Source: Syntrophopropionicum propionicicum_A (GTDB lineage Bacteria > Bacillota > Desulfotomaculia > Desulfotomaculales > Pelotomaculaceae). From it: a DNA stretch of 64,000 bases. Below the pieces are notes generated by a model that was not told the origin of the DNA, did no database searches, and saw only the letters and a list, made by a program, of their open reading frames with translations. Both the position numbers and the translations under genes were made by a program. Shown in pieces: positions 60,118 to 64,000 of the stretch (positions are counted from its first letter, which is position 1; each line of letters begins with the position of its first letter). The DNA is taken from assembly GCF_048984525.1 (NCBI RefSeq), contig NZ_JBMGJC010000015.1, positions 1 through 64,000 on the forward strand, read 5' to 3'.

Positions 60118-61206
60118 ATGAATGTTGAAAAAAATGGTCCGGCGCCGGAAATACCCGAAAAACAATCAAACAGTTTTGCGCTGCCTGTCAGAGCATTGTT
60201 GTACGGTTTGCTTTTCTGTTTGGTCTACAGCCAATTAGACCGGTTTGCCAACTGGTTTGCCTATGAATTGCTTGGCTTTCCCAGCGGCAGCCACCTGGGA
60301 GGCGCCATTGCCTTCTTTATAGCTGACGCCCCCAAGGTTTTGATACTTCTGATCCTGATCACGTTTATCGTTGGGATTATCCGCACCTATCTCTCGCCTG
60401 AGCGCATACGATCGATATTATCCGGGCGGGGAGAGGTCATTGGCAGTATTCTCGCTGCGCTCGTCGGCATTCCAACGCCGTTTTGTTCCTGTTCTGCAAT
60501 TCCCCTGTTTCTGGGCTTTCTACAGTCAGGAATACCGATCGGCGTTGCGATGGCCTTCCTGATCTCCTGTCCTGTGGTCAATGAGGTGGCGCTGGCCCTT
60601 CTCTTTGGCCTGTACGGTTGGAAGATCGCTGTTCTCTATGGTTTGCTGGGAATGGTGAAGGCGGTAATCGGAGGGTTAGTTATAGCCAGAATTCACCCCG
60701 AACGCTACCTGGAACCATGGGTGGCAAAACTTCTGGCCGAAGAGTCAAATAACGGGTTGGATGAAGGCTATAGCGAGCTATCGGCCCTGACATGGGGAGA
60801 CAGGATAGCTGACGGCTTTAAGGCTGTGCGCGAGATACTTGCCGGCGTATGGCATTACCTGGTCGGCGGCATCGCGCTTGGAGCGGCTATTTATGGCTAT
60901 ATGCCCGTCGATTTTGTAAGTGAGTACATGGGCAAAGGAGCGTGGTGGAATGTGCCTGTGGCAGTGCTGCTAGGTGTACCGCTTTACGCCAGTGCCGTTG
61001 GCGTCATTCCCATTATACAGGCATTTATGATTAAAGGAGCCGCCCTTGGAACCACACTCGCTTTCATGATGTCCGTTATCGGCATCTCCATACCGGAGCT
61101 GGTGATGCTTCGGAAGGTTATTAAATTCCCGCTCATTTTGATCTTTATTGCTATTGTGGCACTGGGCAGCGTGGTAGTCGGTTATGTGTTTAACGCATTA
61201 ATATAA
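60118..61206 (+). CDS. ArsP/DUF318-type permease 1
   Basis: A 362-aa membrane protein with about eight helices. The motif TPFCSCSAIPLFLGFLQSG is the cysteine triplet site of ArsP-like permeases, which export trivalent organoarsenicals in some bacteria; others of the family move copper or zinc. A second half-repeat is VPLYASAVGVIPIIQAFM. Its place between the PadR regulator and a CC-containing thioredoxin-like gene, next to acr3-arsR, favours arsenic. GGAG precedes the ATG. Co-transcribed with padR behind a consensus promoter. Confidence 0.82.
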   Translation: MNVEKNGPAPEIPEKQSNSFALPVRALLYGLLFCLVYSQLDRFANWFAYELLGFPSGSHLGGAIAFFIADAPKVLILLILITFIVGIIRTYLSPERIRSILSGRGEVIGSILAALVGIPTPFCSCSAIPLFLGFLQSGIPIGVAMAFLISCPVVNEVALALLFGLYGWKIAVLYGLLGMVKAVIGGLVIARIHPERYLEPWVAKLLAEESNNGLDEGYSELSALTWGDRIADGFKAVREILAGVWHYLVGGIALGAAIYGYMPVDFVSEYMGKGAWWNVPVAVLLGVPLYASAVGVIPIIQAFMIKGAALGTTLAFMMSVIGISIPELVMLRKVIKFPLILIFIAIVALGSVVVGYVFNALI

Positions 61207-61248
61207 AAAAATGAGGTCTTCTTAAAAATCATGTTGAGGAGGTATAGC

Positions 61249-61497
61249 ATGCTGGTAAAAGTGTTCATGTCGTGCTGCGGAGGAGACAAGGTCCTGGACA
61301 CAGTTAATGAAGCCGTCCGCTTGTCCGGGATCAACGCACAGGTTGAGGCTGTGAAGGATTTTGCCGAAATAGCGAGAGCCGGCATAATCTCGACGCCTGC
61401 TATAAAAATTGGCAGCCGGGTAGTTGCCAGCGGCAGAGTGCCGAAAGTACAGGACCTGGTTGCCTTGCTTACTAAAGCAGCTGCCAAAGATGCCTGA
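61249..61497 (+). CDS. Thioredoxin-like protein with CC motif
   Basis: An 82-aa thioredoxin-fold protein: VKVFMSCCGGDKVLDTVNEAV has a vicinal cysteine pair at residues 9-10 instead of CxxC, followed by the cis-Pro turn STPAIKIGSRVVASG. It could bind or reduce arsenic at the permease mouth, or serve as a metal chaperone. ATG 61249 has GAGGAGGT six bases upstream. It closes the padR-permease operon, and a bidirectional terminator follows. Confidence 0.78.
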   Translation: MLVKVFMSCCGGDKVLDTVNEAVRLSGINAQVEAVKDFAEIARAGIISTPAIKIGSRVVASGRVPKVQDLVALLTKAAAKDA

Positions 61498-61534
61498 GAA
61501 AAAGGGCTAAACCCCTGCTATCCGTGATGAAAAT

Positions 61535-61565
61535 AACCCATCTTGTTTTTACACCAAGATGGGTT
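61535..61565. terminator. Bidirectional terminator between convergent arsenic operons
   Basis: AACCCATCTTG and its complement, an 11-bp stem around TTTTTACAC, between the plus-strand thioredoxin-like gene and the minus-strand one. T-rich flanks lie on both sides. Confidence 0.75.
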
Positions 61566-61634
61566 AGCATTTTAATAATCTTTTGTTGTTCATACACACA
61601 ATTTACCTGTCAAACTATTCGAACCGACTGCCGG

Positions 61635-61865
61635 CTACACTAAATACTTCTTTATTTCTTCAACTCCCATTACCCTGCCCACGACTTTAACCTGATCGTC
61701 GACAACCAGGGTGGGCGTCTTCATCACACCATAGGATATAATATCCTTAACATTTTCAACCTTTTCCACTGTTGCTTCGATATTTAATTCCTTTAAGGCG
61801 GTTTTTACATTGGCTTCCAACTTCCTGCAATTCGCACAGCCTGGACCTAATACTTTAATATGCAT
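61635..61865 (-). CDS. Thioredoxin family protein with CxxC motif
   Basis: A 76-aa redox-active thioredoxin-like protein: KVLGPGCANCRKLEANVKTAL has the CANC site, and KTPTLVVDDQVKVVGRVMG the cis-Pro region. This small type is found beside permeases of the ArsP/SO_0444 class. AGGAGG precedes the ATG. It is last in the minus-strand run permease 2-arsR-thioredoxin. Confidence 0.85.
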   Translation of the reverse strand: MHIKVLGPGCANCRKLEANVKTALKELNIEATVEKVENVKDIISYGVMKTPTLVVDDQVKVVGRVMGVEEIKKYLV

Positions 61866-61890
61866 TGGGGACCCTCCTTTTAATTTTTAT

Positions 61891-62241
61891 TCAACTGCAG
61901 TTTACACGGCATTGCCTCAAATACTTTTCTTTGTCAGCAATTCCGTTTTGATCTTTACACAACAGCGGATAATCATCTAGATTTTCTAAAATGTTGTTGA
62001 TAATGCTCATTAACAATTTATTTTCATTCTTCAGTGAATAGAAGACAAACTTTTCTTTTCTCTTATCCATAACAAGGCCGGTATCTCTTAGTTTGGCCAG
62101 AATTTGAGAAACCTTCGGCTGCAAAACGTCCATGATGCCGCTAAGCTGACAAACACAAAGTTCTTGCTGCGCCAGAAGTATAACGACCCTCAGTCTTGTT
62201 TCATCAGATAATATTTTAAAAATTTTGATCGACTGGTTCAT
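61891..62241 (-). CDS. arsR: ArsR family repressor, CVC type
   Basis: A 116-aa ArsR/SmtB regulator: IFKILSDETRLRVVILLAQQ, then ELCVCQLSGIMDVLQPKVSQILAKL with the classic arsenite-binding CVC in the third helix, and LCKDQNGI and the C-terminal CRVNC. It should release its operator upon binding arsenite. It lies 84 bp after permease 2 and 25 bp before the thioredoxin gene on the minus strand. Confidence 0.92.
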   Translation of the reverse strand: MNQSIKIFKILSDETRLRVVILLAQQELCVCQLSGIMDVLQPKVSQILAKLRDTGLVMDKRKEKFVFYSLKNENKLLMSIINNILENLDDYPLLCKDQNGIADKEKYLRQCRVNCS

Positions 62242-62325
62242 AACCGCCTCCCTTTCCGGTGCCGAATGTATACAACACTAGATTCAATTGCAGTTAAACA
62301 TCCCCCTGCGTTAAGTTTTATTATA

Positions 62326-63771
62326 TCATTTCGAACAAGTACCCGTGCAGCGATTTATAAACCAAAGTACAGCCGCCAGTACTGCAAGCGCTGCCAGCAA
62401 AAACAATATCAGCATTGCTACGCCTGCGCCGTCTATCCACATACCGTAAATTAAGCCGGAAATAGTGCTGAAAATAGCTACAAACACAACATAGACCATC
62501 GTCCTCAGCCGCCCGATAATTGTCGCGGTAATAAGAACGCTCTGCAAGCTAAGCTCCGGGTCTGCCATCAGGTAGGCAAGCAACGGTCCTTTGTGCATTC
62601 CAAGGCTGAGGAACATCTTGGCAATAGGCACTTCCACCAACGTTGGGAAATACATGAATATGCCGAAAACAACACCGGCCAGGTTTCCCAGCAGAGAGTT
62701 TTCACCAGCAATCGCTTCAATCCATTCCGGCCTTATCAACTCCCTGATTACTCCTACCGCAAATACACCAATGACAAGAAGAGGGAAAATTTGTTTTACA
62801 AATTTCCAGGACTCCCAGAGAAAGTTGATTGTTTCATCTTCTGTAAAACGTTTTTTAAGCAACCAGAAAACAATGGCCAGACAAATAGCAACGCCTATAA
62901 ATTTACCGTTAATCAGAATGTCCAGCCCGTTGGCATGCGGCGCCATACCTACGGCGGCAACAAGGAGCGTAAGGGCGACAAGGGACAGGCAGATATAGGT
63001 CCAGCGGCTGATCCCGTCAAAAATGTTTTCAAACCCCTTCCATGCGGCCCCCCCGATAAGCAGTAAAAAGAAGATCAAAACAGCGCCCTGGACGGAGACG
63101 CCCTCCTCTCCTTTTGCCGCATCAAAAGGTATAAGCTGGAATAGAAACTCCTGAAAATGCTCAACTCCGGAGATTGGCAACGTTAAAGTGGCGTAAGTAT
63201 TGGTAAGAAGCCCGATTTTAAGCGTGCCTGAGAGCAGCAGGGCAACTAATATGCCTAAAAAGACCTTCGCCGCATTGCTCATAACACCCATGCCTGAAAA
63301 CATTTCGTCCGTTGCTTCATCATGGGCAATATCTTCTTTGCGGAAAATAAGCGCCATAATCATGCCAATGCCGATACCAAACAGCAGAGAAAGGAAAAAC
63401 CTGGCGAAAGCCAAATCAGTCCCGATGATGCCACCTGTGTAAATTAAGGCAAGGATATTGGCTGCCGGCGCAAAGAACAAAAATGCAATCGCCGGGCCGA
63501 TGCCGGCGCCTTTTTTATAAATCCCGGCAAACAGAGGCACAATGGTACATGAACAGACTGCCAATAATGAGCCTGAGGCCACTGCCGCCGGATAGGAAAC
63601 ATATTTGGGGCTGTTTCGCCCGAGAAATCGCGTTATGGATTCTTTGGGAATCAGCGCTGTCATTGCGCCGGCGATAAAAAAGGCCGGCAGCAGACATAAC
63701 AGGACATGTGCGGCAAGATAGGACGCCAAATTACCCAGACCGCTTTGTATAAGGGCTGTGAAAGTATCCAT
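62326..63771 (-). CDS. ArsP/DUF318-type permease 2
   Basis: A 481-aa member of the same permease class as 60118-61206, longer by a middle segment (residues 130-250). Its motif is SGSLLAVCSCTIVPLFAGI, with the CSC cysteines in the same place; the second half has FYFPTLVEVPIAKMFLSLG. About ten helices; the last ends in LWFINRCTGTCSK with two Cys. It heads the minus-strand operon with ArsR and a CxxC thioredoxin. GGAGAG precedes the ATG. It could export methylarsenite or another thiol-reactive metal. Confidence 0.85.
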   Translation of the reverse strand: MDTFTALIQSGLGNLASYLAAHVLLCLLPAFFIAGAMTALIPKESITRFLGRNSPKYVSYPAAVASGSLLAVCSCTIVPLFAGIYKKGAGIGPAIAFLFFAPAANILALIYTGGIIGTDLAFARFFLSLLFGIGIGMIMALIFRKEDIAHDEATDEMFSGMGVMSNAAKVFLGILVALLLSGTLKIGLLTNTYATLTLPISGVEHFQEFLFQLIPFDAAKGEEGVSVQGAVLIFFLLLIGGAAWKGFENIFDGISRWTYICLSLVALTLLVAAVGMAPHANGLDILINGKFIGVAICLAIVFWLLKKRFTEDETINFLWESWKFVKQIFPLLVIGVFAVGVIRELIRPEWIEAIAGENSLLGNLAGVVFGIFMYFPTLVEVPIAKMFLSLGMHKGPLLAYLMADPELSLQSVLITATIIGRLRTMVYVVFVAIFSTISGLIYGMWIDGAGVAMLILFLLAALAVLAAVLWFINRCTGTCSK

Positions 63772-63916
63772 TACAGACTCTCCTCATTTGAAATCTATGA
63801 CTCGATAATATTCTTGTTCTAAATTAAATTGGTTTTATATAAAATGGTAATTTAGCCTAAAAATTTTGTGTTAGGACGTTTTCAATATAACATACTAATT
63901 AATTAATAAAGAGCAG

Positions 63917-63937
63917 GGGCCAGCATAAAGCTGGCCC
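63917..63937 (-). terminator. Hairpin ending a gene beyond the right edge
   Basis: GGGCCAGC and its complement with a 5-nt loop, eight bases past the stop of the partial gene on the minus strand. The trailing CTGCTCTTTATT is a weak T-run. Confidence 0.6.
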
Positions 63938-63945
63938 TTTAGTTG

Positions 63946-64000
63946 CTACTTCTGGCAATCGCAGGAGACATTGCCTGCCAGGATATCCTTCCAATCGGCT
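63946..64000 (-). CDS. C-terminal end of a gene cut by the window edge
   Basis: Eighteen codons, ending WKDILAGNVSCDCQK and TAG. The CDC doublet at the end is the kind of metal- or redox-binding tail seen on nearby genes of this locus. The rest of the gene lies beyond base 64000, and no function can be assigned. Confidence 0.5.
   Translation of the reverse strand, partial: ADWKDILAGNVSCDCQK

Overview
The window looks like chromosome from an anaerobic, low-to-mid GC Gram-positive bacterium of the Peptococcaceae type (Pelotomaculum/Desulfotomaculum-like). The supporting genes are LL-diaminopimelate aminotransferase, a two-gene SufC/SufB Fe-S system, FloA/NfeD, an SLH-domain surface protein, copper-amine-oxidase-type stalk domains, a radical-SAM tungsten-enzyme maturase, many ferredoxin-type domains, and Shine-Dalgarno sites of the AGGAGG type throughout. 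The genus is inference. I saw no rRNA, tRNA, CRISPR array, complete insertion sequence or phage.

Layout. 1-5.8 kb: a UbiD-type decarboxylase with its small zinc-ribbon subunit, an APC permease, a ferredoxin-like QueG-related protein and an EamA transporter. 5.9-10.6 kb: a complete branched-chain amino acid ABC importer (livK-H-M-G-F). 10.6-13.4 kb: a minus-strand run of MenG/UbiE, a methyltransferase, an unrecognised 255-aa protein and a GNAT acetyltransferase. 13.6-19.1 kb: a new 54-aa ORF, a DUF6064/PaaX pair behind a clear promoter, a second QueG-like protein, a zinc-ribbon protein and a CrtI-like oxidoreductase with an overlooked 58-aa membrane protein. 19.4-28.1 kb: a rifampicin-phosphotransferase-like enzyme, aspartate racemase, a TipA-type regulator with an internal start, a nucleotidyltransferase/SWIM cassette and an aldo-keto reductase. 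28.2-33.0 kb: NfeD-FloA and a PAS/GGDEF/EAL protein. 33.2-38.4 kb: DapL and two secreted surface proteins. 38.5-44.9 kb: a MarR-controlled efflux cluster (two HlyD-type adaptors and two ABC half-exporters) split from its regulator by a 230-bp inverted-repeat element. 45-49.2 kb: tautomerase, CoA-transferase, isopentenyl diphosphate isomerase and SufCB. 49.5-54.2 kb: an operon of ICMT-like methyltransferase, GH3-like amide synthetase and GGDEF/HD-GYP protein. 54.4-57.6 kb: a methyltransferase, two small membrane proteins and the tungsten-enzyme maturase. 57.6-63.8 kb: an arsenic region with Acr3-ArsR plus two TPFCSCS/CSC-type permeases, each with its own regulator and thioredoxin-like protein.

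Three features recur. (1) A palindromic intergenic repeat with arms AACTTAGGTACC occurs at seven places, mostly at gene 3' ends. (2) Other hairpins carry a conserved GGGGACGGTTCT loop on different stems. (3) Two repressor genes, marR and padR, appear to start at non-canonical ATT and ATA codons placed behind strong Shine-Dalgarno sites. The best leads for new biology are the ICMT/GH3/c-di-GMP operon, the nucleotidyltransferase-SWIM cassette and the duplicated permease/thioredoxin arsenic modules.
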